Assembly: GCA_020853635.1 (NCBI GenBank)
Contig: JADYYN010000040.1
Location: 1 to 52,963 of the forward strand
Source: Gemmatimonadaceae bacterium
GTDB taxonomy: Bacteria; Gemmatimonadota; Gemmatimonadetes; Gemmatimonadales; Gemmatimonadaceae
DNA length: 52,963 nt
Direction: 5' to 3'
Shown here one piece after another: positions 9,777 through 18,570 of the stretch. Within the stretch, counting starts at the first letter, position 1. Each line of letters begins with the position of its first letter. The notes beneath the pieces were generated by a model that did no database searches, was not told where the DNA came from, and saw only the letters and a list, made by a program, of their open reading frames with translations. Both the position numbers and the translations under genes were made by a program.

Positions 9777-10591
9777 CGCGCCGTCCCACGCCGCAGTCGA
9801 CCGCCGAGGTGCCCCCGCTGCGTGTGGTCATCGCCGACGACGAACGTCCCGCGCGCTCGTTCCTCGCCGCGATGCTGCGCTCACACGAGGAGATCGTGGT
9901 GGTCGGCGAGGCCGCGGACGGTGCCGCGGCGGTGCAGTTGATCGAGCGCGAGCGACCCGACATCGCGTTCCTCGACCTGCAGATGCCGGAGCTCGACGGC
10001 CTGGAAGTGGTGCGACTGCTCCGCCGCGACGCGACCCCGCTCGTGATCTTCGTGACGGCGCATGATCAGTACGCCGTGCGCGCGTTCGAGGCGCATGCGG
10101 TGGACTATCTGCTCAAGCCCGTGGAACCCACCCGAATCACCGAAGCGCTGGCGCGTGCGCAGGAACGACTCGAGCGGCGTGAGTCGAAGCCCGAAGTCCG
10201 TGCGGCGCGACTCGCGCGCGCGGCGGATGCCATCGAGGGACCGGCGGCGAGCGCGCCGCTGCGGCGGATCCCGGCACGCCATCACGAGGATGTGGTGCTC
10301 GTGCCTGTGGAGCACGTGGCGCTGCTCGAGGCCGACGGCGAGACGGTGCGGTTGGTGACCGCGAACAACGAGCGGTTCACGGTCCCGGCGCGGCTGAAGG
10401 ACCTCGAGGAGCGGCTCGACCCCGTGCGCTTCATCCGCTTATCGCGCGCTCAGGTGTGCAATGCGGAGATGATCGTGCGGGTGAGCCCGCAGCCGGGCGG
10501 GCTGCTGCAGCTCACGCTGTCCAACGGACTCCGGCTCACGGCGTCGCGGTTGCGGTCGCGGGAGCTGAGGGAGTCACTGCTCGCGCTCTGA
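9773..10591 (+). CDS. LytTR-family response regulator
   Basis: 272 residues. The receiver domain (about 14-130) has the acidic pocket IADDE, phospho-acceptor Asp68 in FLDLQMPELDG, VTAHDQ and the conserved Lys in LLKPVEP. An Arg/Ala-rich linker leads to a C-terminal LytTR DNA-binding domain (about 165-272: VEHVALLEADGETVRLVT, FIRLSRAQVCNAEMI). The LytTR fold binds pairs of direct repeats with a GTT core, and such repeats with 21-bp spacing are present before the kinase gene, right after this gene and before the ABC operon. It overlaps the kinase gene by four bases. It is very likely the protein that reads those boxes, which would include control of its own operon. Confidence 0.93.
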   Translation: MTRRPTPQSTAEVPPLRVVIADDERPARSFLAAMLRSHEEIVVVGEAADGAAAVQLIERERPDIAFLDLQMPELDGLEVVRLLRRDATPLVIFVTAHDQYAVRAFEAHAVDYLLKPVEPTRITEALARAQERLERRESKPEVRAARLARAADAIEGPAASAPLRRIPARHHEDVVLVPVEHVALLEADGETVRLVTANNERFTVPARLKDLEERLDPVRFIRLSRAQVCNAEMIVRVSPQPGGLLQLTLSNGLRLTASRLRSRELRESLLAL

Positions 10592-10602
10592 CCACCCGGC
10601 GC

Positions 10603-10636
10603 GACCATTCGACGGGTTGAATCGACCGTTCGCCGG
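10603..10636 (+). promoter_or_regulatory. Pair of LytTR-type boxes upstream of the TonB receptor gene
   Basis: Boxes GACCATTCGACGG (10603-10615) and GACCGTTCGCCGG (10624-10636) start exactly 21 bp apart. They lie 12 bases after the response-regulator stop and about 66 bases before the receptor ATG, as expected for an activator site. The first box has ATT in place of the GTT core. A separate TCGTTCGAGG at 10661 is out of phase and probably not part of the site. Confidence 0.7.
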
Positions 10637-10702
10637 TCTCTGCGGTCGCCCGATGCGTATTCGTTCGAGGTTGCGGGGCCGTTTCCCTCAACCGAACGCC
10701 TC

Positions 10703-12949
10703 ATGTACCGTCCGTTGCTCCGTCTGGCGAGCCGTGCGCTCACCGTGCTCGCCTTCATCTCTGCTCCACTCTCCGCCCAGAGCGCTAGCACCCCCACTGT
10801 CTCCGGACGTGTGCTCGACGCCGCGAATACCGCGATCGCGGGCGCCGTGATCACCGTCGCTGACGTCGGCGGGCGCCAGCAGTCCGTGCGCTCGAGCGCG
10901 GAAGGTACGTTCACACTGCGCGTCCCCGGGCGCGGTGTCTACACGCTGTCCGTCGTCGCGATCGGTCATGTGCGCCATGCGGAGACCGTCGACGTCGGCG
11001 CGGCCGGACGCGAACTGACCATCCGGCTCGATCGCGTGAAGCGACTCTCACCCGTGGCGGTGGTCGGCACCGCGGTCGTCCCGTCGACCGCGACCGCCGA
11101 GCAGTCCACGCCGACGTCGGTGCTCGGCGCGGACCAGATCGCGCGCGAGCAGGTCGCGTTCTCGCAGGAGATCCTGCGCAAGATGCCCGGCGTATACCGG
11201 GCGGAGTTCAATCAGGGCATCATCTCCGGCGACATCGGCATCCGCGGCTTCAACGCCGAGAGCGATATCGCCAGCACTCGACTGCTCATCGACGGGATCC
11301 CGTCGAACCTCAACAGCGGTGTGGGTGAGATGAATGCCATCTTCCCGCTCGAGATCGGACGCATCGAGGTCGTGCGCGGCACCAGCGACGCGCGCTTCGG
11401 ACAGTTCAATCTCGCCGGCAACGTGCAGCTCTCCACGCGCGAAGGCGGCAACCACCTCACCTCGCGACTGACCACCGGCTCCTTCGGCACCAACGAAGCG
11501 CAGCTCCTCGCGGCGGTGTCACGGCGTGGCTTCTCGCAGACGCTGTTCGGTGGCTTCCGGAAGAGCGACGGCTACCGCGACAACTCCGCGCTCGACAAGT
11601 GGAGTGCGAGCGGCAAGTGGTCGTATGCGCCCACCGACTCCCGTTGGCGCGTGGCGCTCATCGTGCGACAGGCGGCACTCGACACGGATGCGCCGGGCTA
11701 TCTCACGCGCGACACCGCGCGCAGCACCCCGCGGGTCTCTCCGGCCTACAGCGCCACCGACGGCGGCACCATCGACCACCGCCACACGAGTCTGCACCTC
11801 GACGGCCCGCTCGGCAGCGCGACCTGGTCGCTGAAGGCCTACGACCAGCGGTTCGAACGGACGCGGTACGTGCGGTTCACGGCGGCCGGCGCGCAGCAGG
11901 AGCGCGTGGAGGATGAGACCCAGCGCGGCGCGATTGCGCAGCTCACGTGGCGGCCGTCGGTGCTGGGCTCGCGCGACGCGGTGCTGAGCGCGGGACTCGA
12001 CGTGCAGGACCAGGACAACATCCAGCAGCGCTTCCGCACGGTCGACCGCGTGCGGCAGACCACGCTGCGCGATTTCGACTTCACGCTCAAGAACCACGGT
12101 GGCTTCGTCCAGCTCGCCGCCGACGCGACGTCGCGCCTCCGACTCACCGCCGCACTCCGCGGCGATGCATTCGAGGGCGACTTCACCAACGTGCTCACCG
12201 CGGCCGAGTCGCCGATCCTCGACCTGGGATTCATCGCGCAGCCGAAGTTCGGCGCGGTGTTCCAAATCTCCGACGCACTCAGCGCGTACGCGAACCACGG
12301 CCGCAGCTTCCAGATCGGCACCGGGCCGGCGGCGTACGGTACCGCACCGCTCTCCTGGTCGAAGAACGACGGCACGGAACTCGGCATGACCACGCGCCCG
12401 AGCACCAACTCAACACTGCGCTTCGGTGTGTGGCAGCAGATCGCATCGGATGAGGTGCGACTCAAGTTCGACAACTCCGGTGACTCGGAGAACATCGGAC
12501 GGACGCGTCGGCGCGGCATCGACATCGAAGGGACCTGGCAGGCGACCTCGCGCATCGGGTTCTGGGCGACCGGGACGACGCAGCGCGCGATCCTCGTCGA
12601 GCCCGGCTTGTTGAACCCCACCGCGAAGGGCAAGCGCCTCAACCATGTGCCCGACTGGACCGCGAAGTTCGGTGTGGATGTCATCCCGGCCTTTGGGTGG
12701 AACGTGGGCGTGTGGGCGTATGCGCAGGGCGAGTACCATCTCACCGACGTCAACGACCGCGGCACGTTCGGCGCGCAGCAGACGGTCAACCTCGACGTCT
12801 CGTATCGCTGGCGCGGCGTCGCGCTCGGTCTTGGTGCGACCAACCTGCTGGACCGTTACAACGAGTACGTGTGGTGGGACGGCGCGCAGACGCTGCACTC
12901 GCCGGCCACGGCGCGTGCGCTCTTCCTTTCGGTGACGCTCGACCGATGA
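10703..12949 (+). CDS. TonB-dependent outer-membrane receptor with carboxypeptidase-regulatory-like N-terminus
   Basis: 748 residues. Signal peptide ending near ISAPLSAQS; an Ig-like carboxypeptidase-regulatory-type domain (about 30-110: VSGRVLDAANTAIAGAVITV); a plug domain (about 135-240: KMPGVYRAEFNQG, IRGFNAESD, RLLIDGIPSN, IEVVRGTSDARFGQFNLAG); then a 22-strand-type barrel with TonB-box-III-like IDIEGTWQ and GLGATNLLDRYNEYVWW near the end. Single-component TonB receptors of this shape import siderophores, cobalamin or metal complexes. It follows the two-component genes and carries its own LytTR box pair. The stop overlaps the next ATG (ATGA). Substrate unknown; the neighbouring CobW GTPase, MerC-like domain and ABC genes hint at a metal, but that is inference. 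Confidence 0.9.
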   Translation: MYRPLLRLASRALTVLAFISAPLSAQSASTPTVSGRVLDAANTAIAGAVITVADVGGRQQSVRSSAEGTFTLRVPGRGVYTLSVVAIGHVRHAETVDVGAAGRELTIRLDRVKRLSPVAVVGTAVVPSTATAEQSTPTSVLGADQIAREQVAFSQEILRKMPGVYRAEFNQGIISGDIGIRGFNAESDIASTRLLIDGIPSNLNSGVGEMNAIFPLEIGRIEVVRGTSDARFGQFNLAGNVQLSTREGGNHLTSRLTTGSFGTNEAQLLAAVSRRGFSQTLFGGFRKSDGYRDNSALDKWSASGKWSYAPTDSRWRVALIVRQAALDTDAPGYLTRDTARSTPRVSPAYSATDGGTIDHRHTSLHLDGPLGSATWSLKAYDQRFERTRYVRFTAAGAQQERVEDETQRGAIAQLTWRPSVLGSRDAVLSAGLDVQDQDNIQQRFRTVDRVRQTTLRDFDFTLKNHGGFVQLAADATSRLRLTAALRGDAFEGDFTNVLTAAESPILDLGFIAQPKFGAVFQISDALSAYANHGRSFQIGTGPAAYGTAPLSWSKNDGTELGMTTRPSTNSTLRFGVWQQIASDEVRLKFDNSGDSENIGRTRRRGIDIEGTWQATSRIGFWATGTTQRAILVEPGLLNPTAKGKRLNHVPDWTAKFGVDVIPAFGWNVGVWAYAQGEYHLTDVNDRGTFGAQQTVNLDVSYRWRGVALGLGATNLLDRYNEYVWWDGAQTLHSPATARALFLSVTLDR

Positions 12950-14121
12950 GCACGGCCACGACCTCACAGCGCATCGAGAGCATCGATGCGCTGCGAGGGC
13001 TCATCATCGTGCTGATGGTGGCGGACCACGCGCGGGACTACGCGGTCGGCTTTCCCGCTGTGACTGATCCGATGACGCTCGACAGCACGGCGCCGCTGAT
13101 ATTCTGGTTGCGCTGTCTCGCGCATTTCTGCGCGCCCGTGTTCACGCTGCTGGCCGGTGTGTCCGCCGGGTTCCAGTCGGTACGCATGGAGCGCGACGCA
13201 CTCGCCAAGCACCTCGCCGTCCGCGGGCTCGTGCTCATCGCGCTCGAGTTCACGATCGTCCACCTCTCGTGGACGTTCTCGCTGGTCTGGCCGCGCTTCT
13301 ACATGCAGGTCATCTGGGCGCTCGGCCTCTCGATGCTGTTCCTCGCCGCGACGCTCCGGTTGCCCGTGATCGCGCGCGTCATCCTCGGCGTCGCAGTCGC
13401 GGCGGGGCATCATCTCGTGGAGCCGTTCAGCCCGCAGGAGCCACTCTGGCTCAGGTGGGTCTGGGCGATCCTGCACGACCGCCAAGTGCTCGCACTGCCG
13501 TTCGGCTACGAAGTGCGCACGTCGTATCCTGTGCTGCCGATGCTCGGACTCATCCTGCTCGGCGATGCCCTCGGTCGCTGGTTCATGCGCGCCACACCGG
13601 AGCTCCGAACGCGGGTGCTCGCGCGGGCGGGTGCGATGCTTATCCTCGTGTTCATCGCGCTGCGGTGGACGAACGTCTACGGCGATCCGACGCCCGCGGA
13701 ACAGGACGTGGCCTGGGGGCGCCGGGTGATGTCGATGCTCAACGTCACCAAATACCCGATGTCGCTCAGCTTCCAGTTGATGACCGTCGGGCCCGCCTTG
13801 CTGCTGCTTGCGTGGTGGCAACGCGGGGTCCCGAAGCTGTTCGCGCCGTTCGTCCTGTTCGGGAAGGTGCCGATGTTCCTCTATATCGCGCACTTGTACT
13901 TGCTGCACATCGGAGCCGTTCTTGGGGCGCTGCTCATGGGGTATGCGTGGGCCGACTTCGATTTCCGGGCACGGATCACCGGTCTGCCGGCCGGGGTGGG
14001 GTTCCCGGTGGAGTGGACCATCCCGGTGACGGTCGCGGTGGTACTCGCGCTCTACCCCGCGGCGCGCTGGTACGCTGCGCAGCGCGCGTCGGGGCGGTAT
14101 CGCTGGATGCGGTACGTTTGA
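12946..14121 (+). CDS. DUF1624 / HGSNAT-like multi-pass membrane acyltransferase-family protein
   Basis: 391 residues, about ten membrane helices. The family signature is at the start: RIESIDALRGLIIVLMVADH followed by CAPVFTLLAGVSAG, and later NVTKYPMSLSFQLMTVGP and FGKVPMFLYIAHLYLLH. These match the bacterial DUF1624 group related to the catalytic domain of heparan-alpha-glucosaminide N-acetyltransferase, which moves an acetyl group across the membrane; the bacterial substrate is generally unknown. The ATG overlaps the TonB-receptor stop, so the two are translationally coupled, suggesting a joint role such as modification of an imported compound. The long frame upstream of 12946 is a shadow of the receptor gene. 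Confidence 0.85.
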   Translation: MSTATTSQRIESIDALRGLIIVLMVADHARDYAVGFPAVTDPMTLDSTAPLIFWLRCLAHFCAPVFTLLAGVSAGFQSVRMERDALAKHLAVRGLVLIALEFTIVHLSWTFSLVWPRFYMQVIWALGLSMLFLAATLRLPVIARVILGVAVAAGHHLVEPFSPQEPLWLRWVWAILHDRQVLALPFGYEVRTSYPVLPMLGLILLGDALGRWFMRATPELRTRVLARAGAMLILVFIALRWTNVYGDPTPAEQDVAWGRRVMSMLNVTKYPMSLSFQLMTVGPALLLLAWWQRGVPKLFAPFVLFGKVPMFLYIAHLYLLHIGAVLGALLMGYAWADFDFRARITGLPAGVGFPVEWTIPVTVAVVLALYPAARWYAAQRASGRYRWMRYV

Positions 14122-14239
14122 GCGCGGAATCCCCTCCCGGGGCGAGCGAGAACTGCACATCTTCTTGCGCAGAGACTCTTGCTGCCGTGCTCGAACGACG
14201 CGGCGCAGGTCCGCGAACTCACACCGACCCGAGGCCGTG

Positions 14240-14914
14240 TTGTCACACGAAAAGGCCCCCGGAGCACTCAGCCTCCAGGACATTCTGTCGTTCGGATATC
14301 TGTACCTGCTGGCTCTCGGGATCGTGAGCGACTCGATCTACTACGCGTTGCTCGACATCAGTTTCATGGATTACGCCGACGTGCTGGACGTGCTCTTGAC
14401 ACCGTTGCGCTATCTGGAGCGTGAACCGCGATTCACGGTGATCATGATCCTGATCACCGGAGGGTCGTACGTGAGCATCCGGTGGCTTCAGCAACGTCAC
14501 ACACGACGTGCTCGTTCGGATGAGGCATATCGCGAACGCCTCGGCGAAGACGGACTCAAGGAAGTCCCTCATCGGCTGCGGATACTGAAATTCCTGATTC
14601 CCGCGATCGGCGTGTTCGCGGGGTACGTCGGTTTTGCGACAGGCTCCGGCGTGCGGATCAGAGAGGGTCTGCGCGAGGGAACACTGCGCTCTGATCACCG
14701 GGTTGTGTTCGTCAACGGAGAGGAGGCCGAAGTCCGGATCGTGGGACTGACGGGGAACTACCTCCTGTATGTCCCTGCGAACGGACGGACCGTTCTCGTG
14801 GCTCCGGTGCAAGCCGTCGTGCGTAGCATCGAGCACCTGCAGCGCGAACAGGGTGAGCGCGCACGATCTGACGACCCGCCGCCGGCCGCCCACGACCGTT
14901 CACCCGATCGATAA
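14240..14914 (+). CDS. Unrecognised three-helix membrane protein
   Basis: About 224 residues from a TTG at 14240 (GAGG at 14231-14234, five-base spacer); GTG at 14237 or an ATG further up are alternatives, but the extra residues are Arg-rich and uncharacteristic. Predicted helices: LSFGYLYLLALGIVSDSIYY, FTVIMILITGGSYVSIRWL and KFLIPAIGVFAGYVGFATG. The C-terminal ~70 residues form a soluble domain (VVFVNGEEAEVRIVGLTGNY, then LLYVPANGRTVLVAP) that looks like a small beta domain, ending in a charged tail. Codon use is visibly less GC-rich than the neighbours, hinting at separate ancestry. The last codons overlap LytTR boxes for the downstream ABC operon. I do not recognise the family. Confidence 0.65.
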   Translation: MSHEKAPGALSLQDILSFGYLYLLALGIVSDSIYYALLDISFMDYADVLDVLLTPLRYLEREPRFTVIMILITGGSYVSIRWLQQRHTRRARSDEAYRERLGEDGLKEVPHRLRILKFLIPAIGVFAGYVGFATGSGVRIREGLREGTLRSDHRVVFVNGEEAEVRIVGLTGNYLLYVPANGRTVLVAPVQAVVRSIEHLQREQGERARSDDPPPAAHDRSPDR

Positions 14915-14927
14915 GACCGTTCGACGG
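14894..14927 (+). promoter_or_regulatory. Pair of LytTR-type boxes upstream of the ABC operon
   Basis: GACCGTTCACCCG (14894-14906) and GACCGTTCGACGG (14915-14927), starting exactly 21 bp apart; the eight-base core GACCGTTC is identical in both. They straddle the stop codon of the preceding gene (TAA 14912-14914) and end 43 bases before the ATPase ATG. This is the best-conserved pair of the three sets. Confidence 0.75.
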
Positions 14928-14970
14928 CTGCGACGTCCACTAGAGGCGACTGTCGGGGAAGATTGGGCGG

Positions 14971-15693
14971 ATGGCCACCTCCTCCCCTCTGCTCAGCGCT
15001 GAAGGCCTCACCAAGCGCTACGGCGACACGCTCGCCCTCGACGCCCTCGACCTCTCGATCGCGCCGGGCGAGGTCTACTGCCTGCTCGGCGCCAACGGTG
15101 CGGGCAAGTCCACCACGATCAACTGCTTCCTCGACTTCGTCCGTCCGGACGGCGGGGTCGCGAAGATCGGTGGGCAGGTCGTCGCCCAACATCCGCTCGA
15201 GACGAAGAAGCGCCTCGCGTACATCCCGGAGACCGTGATGCTCTACGGCAACCTCTCCGGGCTCGAAAACCTCGAATACTTCGCGACCCTCGCGACCGGC
15301 GCGCGTCCCGCGACCGAGGAGCTCGTCGCGCATCTCATCACGGCGGGACTCCGCGACGACCAGATCCGCCAGCGCGTCGGCGGCTATTCCAAGGGCATGC
15401 GCCAGAAGGTCGGGATCGCGATCGCACTCGCCAAGCGCGCCGACGTGCTCTTGCTCGACGAGCCCACCTCCGGCCTCGACCCGAAGGCCTCCAACGAGTT
15501 CCATCGCCTGCTCGGTCTGCTGCGTGAGCGTGGCGCCGCCGTGCTCATGGCGACACACGATCTCTTCCGCGCGAAGGAATCGGGGACGCGCATCGGCATC
15601 ATGAAAGCGGGCCGCAAGGTCGCCGAGCTGCGCGCGGATGAGATCGGCCACGCCGATCTGGAGAAGCTGTACCTCACCCACATGCACGACTGA
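14971..15693 (+). CDS. ABC transporter ATP-binding protein
   Basis: 240 residues. Walker A GANGAGKSTT, Q-loop region RLAYIPETVMLYGNL, signature YSKGMRQKVGIA, Walker B VLLLDEPTSGLDP and H-loop MATHD are all present, so it should be an active ATPase. The type is the single-domain ATPase that works with ABC-2/NosY-like permeases, and two such permeases follow, eight bases and then three bases apart. Together they form an export or protein-maturation type transporter rather than a binding-protein importer, since no substrate-binding protein gene is present. LytTR boxes lie just upstream. Confidence 0.92.
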   Translation: MATSSPLLSAEGLTKRYGDTLALDALDLSIAPGEVYCLLGANGAGKSTTINCFLDFVRPDGGVAKIGGQVVAQHPLETKKRLAYIPETVMLYGNLSGLENLEYFATLATGARPATEELVAHLITAGLRDDQIRQRVGGYSKGMRQKVGIAIALAKRADVLLLDEPTSGLDPKASNEFHRLLGLLRERGAAVLMATHDLFRAKESGTRIGIMKAGRKVAELRADEIGHADLEKLYLTHMHD

Positions 15694-15700
15694 GGCGCCG

Positions 15701-17110
15701 ATGATCCGCGAGATCGCTCGGAAGGAGTTCCGTGAACTGACCCGCGACGGTCGCTTCCGCCTCTCGGCGGGCATCGTCGGTGGCTTGCTCCTGGTAGCGT
15801 CGCTCGCCGGCTTCACTGCGTGGCGCGAGCAGGCCGCACAGCGTGACGCCGCACAGAACTCCATGCAGGCCCTCTGGTTCGGCCAACCCGCCAAGAACCC
15901 GCACTCGGCGGCGCACTACGGGCTGTGGGCGTTCAAGCCGCAGTTGCCGCTCTCGTTCATCGACCGCGGCGTCGATCCCTACGTGGGCACCGCGAGTTGG
16001 CTCGAGGCGCATCGCCAGAACGAGTTCCGCTTCCGTCCGGCGATGGACGCCACGGCGGCCCAGCGCTTCGGCGATTGGACCGCCGCCGCAGTGCTGCAGC
16101 ATCTCGTCCCCCTGCTCATCATCGTGCTCGCATTCGGCGCCTTCGCCGGCGAGCGCGAACGCGGCACACTGCGCCAACTCGCCTCACTCGGTGTGCCGAC
16201 GCGGGCCCTCATGACCGGCAAGGCGCTGGGCGTGGCCGCAGCGCTGGCGTTGTTGCTCATCCCGGTCGCGGTGGTGGGCTCCGCACTGGTGCTCAACGCG
16301 ATGGGCGCCGATGGTCTGCTGCGGTTGGCAGCGATGACCGCGGTGTACCTCGCGTACTTCGGCGTCGTACTCGGCGCGACCCTGCTGGTCTCGGCGAAGG
16401 CACGCACGGCGCGCGCCGCACTCGTGGTGCTTCTGGCAGCCTGGGCCGTGAACGGGATCGTCGCGCCGCGCCTTGCGGCGGACGTCGCGCGCATGGCACA
16501 CCCCACGCCCACTGCGCGGGAGTTCACCGCCGAGGTGCAGACGGCGCTGGCGAACGGGATCGACGGGCACTCGCCAGCCAGTGCACGTGGCAAGACGCTG
16601 GAGGACTCGCTGCTCAAGGCGTACAACGTGGCCAAGGTCGAGGAACTGCCGTTCAACTTCAACGGCTTCGCCATGCAGCGCGGCGAGGAACACGGGAACG
16701 AAGTGTTCGATCACTACTTCGACGAGCTCTGGTCCACCTACGCCGCGCAGGACCGCAGCCAGCTGTTGGGTGCGGTCGCGTCACCGCTCATCGCAGTGCG
16801 GTTCCTCTCCATGGGCATCGCGGGCACGGACGCGGCACAGCATCGCGCGTTCGCGACCAGCGCGGAGAACTACCGCCGCGAGCTCAACAAGAAGATGAAC
16901 GACGCCATCGCGGAGAATGCGGGCGCCGGCCAGGCGTTCACGTATCAGGCCGATGAGACGCTCTGGCGTTCGCTGGAACCGTTCACATACGAAGCGCCGG
17001 GGCTGGGCAGTGTGTGGCGCACACATCTCGTGAGCGCGGTGGTGTTGCTGCTGTGGATGGGACTCGTCGCGGTGCTCACGCGGCGCTCGACCTCGCTCGC
17101 GGTGGTCTGA
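15701..17110 (+). CDS. ABC-2 type permease, DUF3526-like, first subunit
   Basis: 469 residues from the ATG at 15701; the frame continues upstream into the ATPase gene but that part is shadow. Pattern: one N-terminal helix (IVGGLLLVASLAGFTAW), a ~130-residue extracytoplasmic segment, then a helix cluster (VPLLIIVLAFGAFAGERERGTL and following), another long extracytoplasmic segment (about 260-435) and a last helix (VVLLLWMGLVAVLT). The GERERGTLRQLAS motif after the second helix is the hallmark of NosY/ABC-2 permeases. It pairs with the next gene, which has the same layout, so the transporter is likely a heterodimer of permeases on an ATPase dimer. Substrate unknown. Confidence 0.85.
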   Translation: MIREIARKEFRELTRDGRFRLSAGIVGGLLLVASLAGFTAWREQAAQRDAAQNSMQALWFGQPAKNPHSAAHYGLWAFKPQLPLSFIDRGVDPYVGTASWLEAHRQNEFRFRPAMDATAAQRFGDWTAAAVLQHLVPLLIIVLAFGAFAGERERGTLRQLASLGVPTRALMTGKALGVAAALALLLIPVAVVGSALVLNAMGADGLLRLAAMTAVYLAYFGVVLGATLLVSAKARTARAALVVLLAAWAVNGIVAPRLAADVARMAHPTPTAREFTAEVQTALANGIDGHSPASARGKTLEDSLLKAYNVAKVEELPFNFNGFAMQRGEEHGNEVFDHYFDELWSTYAAQDRSQLLGAVASPLIAVRFLSMGIAGTDAAQHRAFATSAENYRRELNKKMNDAIAENAGAGQAFTYQADETLWRSLEPFTYEAPGLGSVWRTHLVSAVVLLLWMGLVAVLTRRSTSLAVV

Positions 17111-17113
17111 GCG

Positions 17114-18550
17114 ATGCGTCTTTCGTTGTGGTCGTTCGAGTGGCGCTTGCTGCGCCGCGAACCGCTCATCGTGGTGCTGACCGCGCTGCTCGTGGTGCTG
17201 GGCGCTTACGCCAGCGTGACGGGGTCGCGCTTCGTGCGGGCGCAGGAACAGACCATCGAGGAGCTCGCGCTCGAGGAACGGTCGCGTCTCGATTCGCTTC
17301 GGACGCTCATGGCACGACTCGAGCGCGGGGAGTCGCTCGCGGTCTCGCCGTTCGCCGACCCACGGAGTCCCGCCGTCGCGGGGCGTCAGGTGGCGAGCCG
17401 GTACACCGTACTCCCGCCGGGTCCGCTGGCGCCGCTGGCGATCGGCCAGCGCGACGTGCAGCCGTTCTGGGCGCTGATCTCCACGCGCACCAAGCAGACC
17501 TTCTTCGTCAACGACGAGATCGACAATCCGGTCGCCCTGCTGGCGGGTCGCATCGACTTGGCGTTCGTGGTGCTCGTGCTCTACCCGCTGTTCATCCTCG
17601 CACTGACGTTCGACGTGGTGGCCGGGGAGCGCGAGCGTGGGACGTTGGGTCTCGTGCTCTCGCAGCCCGTCGCGCCGTCGCAGGTGCTCACGACCAAGTT
17701 GCTGGTGCGCGCGCTCGTCGCGGTGCTGCTCACCGTGGCACTCTCGGTCGCGGCGGCCCTCGCCACGGGCGTTGCATTGTCGGATCCGACGGTGTTGACT
17801 CGCTTTGCGTTGTGGTGCGGCATGCTGCTGCTCTACGGTGCGTTCTGGTTCGCGGCGGCTTTGGCCGTCAACGCACGTCGCCTCAGCTCGGCCGCGAGTG
17901 CGGTCACGCTACTCGGCGTGTGGCTCGTTGTCGTGGTGATCCTGCCCGCTGTGTCGGCGGCGATCATCTCGGTGACGTACCCCGCGCCGTCGCGCCTTGC
18001 GCTCACGACGCGTCTGCGCGAAGCCACCGACGCGGCAGCACAGCAGCGGCAGGATGCGCTCGCGGCATTCATGGCCGAGCACCCGACCTACGCGGCGGAT
18101 GCCGGCGCGGGGGCGCCCGATCCGAACGTGATGGCGGTCGCGCTGCAGGATGCCGCCGAACGCATGATGGCGCCGCGGTATGCTGAGTTCGATGCCGCGC
18201 TCGACGCACAGCGTGTGGCCGCTGACCGACTGCGTCTCATGAGCCCCGCGCTGGTGCTACAGGGAGCGCTGCTCGACCTCGCGGGCTCTGGTGAAGCACG
18301 GTTCCGCGACTACGAACGCCAGTTCGACCGCTTCCACAGCGAATGGCGCGCATTCTTCAATGACCGACTGCTGGGGCGTCAGGCGCTCACCGCGCAGGAC
18401 TACGCCAACATCCCGTCGTTCACGTATCGCGAACCGACGGTCGGCGCACTGGTGTCGCGTCTGCTGCCCGGTGTGCTCCTGTTGCTCGTACTCACCGTCG
18501 CACTGATCTGGAACGCTCGCGCACGGATGCATCGCGCGACGCTCGCCTGA
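17114..18550 (+). CDS. ABC-2 type permease, DUF3526-like, second subunit
   Basis: 478 residues with the same architecture as the previous gene: N-terminal helix (LIVVLTALLVVLGAYASV), extracytoplasmic segment, helix cluster with the motif AGERERGTLGLVLSQP, a second long extracytoplasmic part, and a final helix (LLPGVLLLLVLTVALIW). The segment LMSPALVLQGALLDLAGSGE before the last helix is typical of DUF3526 permeases. Starts three bases after the preceding stop. In other bacteria such permease pairs often stand beside TonB receptors, as they do here; their cargo is not established. Confidence 0.87.
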   Translation: MRLSLWSFEWRLLRREPLIVVLTALLVVLGAYASVTGSRFVRAQEQTIEELALEERSRLDSLRTLMARLERGESLAVSPFADPRSPAVAGRQVASRYTVLPPGPLAPLAIGQRDVQPFWALISTRTKQTFFVNDEIDNPVALLAGRIDLAFVVLVLYPLFILALTFDVVAGERERGTLGLVLSQPVAPSQVLTTKLLVRALVAVLLTVALSVAAALATGVALSDPTVLTRFALWCGMLLLYGAFWFAAALAVNARRLSSAASAVTLLGVWLVVVVILPAVSAAIISVTYPAPSRLALTTRLREATDAAAQQRQDALAAFMAEHPTYAADAGAGAPDPNVMAVALQDAAERMMAPRYAEFDAALDAQRVAADRLRLMSPALVLQGALLDLAGSGEARFRDYERQFDRFHSEWRAFFNDRLLGRQALTAQDYANIPSFTYREPTVGALVSRLLPGVLLLLVLTVALIWNARARMHRATLA

Positions 18551-18570
18551 CCCGCGCGAACCGTTCGCTC

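Noticed and set aside
12964-14283. 439-codon minus-strand frame opposite the DUF1624 gene
   Set aside because: The plus strand has a clear membrane-protein family match; the antisense translation is charged and repetitive without domains.
15925-18186. Long plus-strand frames in a second phase across the permease genes
   Set aside because: They overlap permeases with proper hydrophobic pattern and coupling motifs; the alternate frames are Arg-rich and have no ribosome site.
18561-18569. Single LytTR-like box (AACCGTTCG) before the unknown gene upstream of cobW
   Set aside because: No second box 21 bp to either side, and the gene sits 20 bases after a permease gene in an evident operon.
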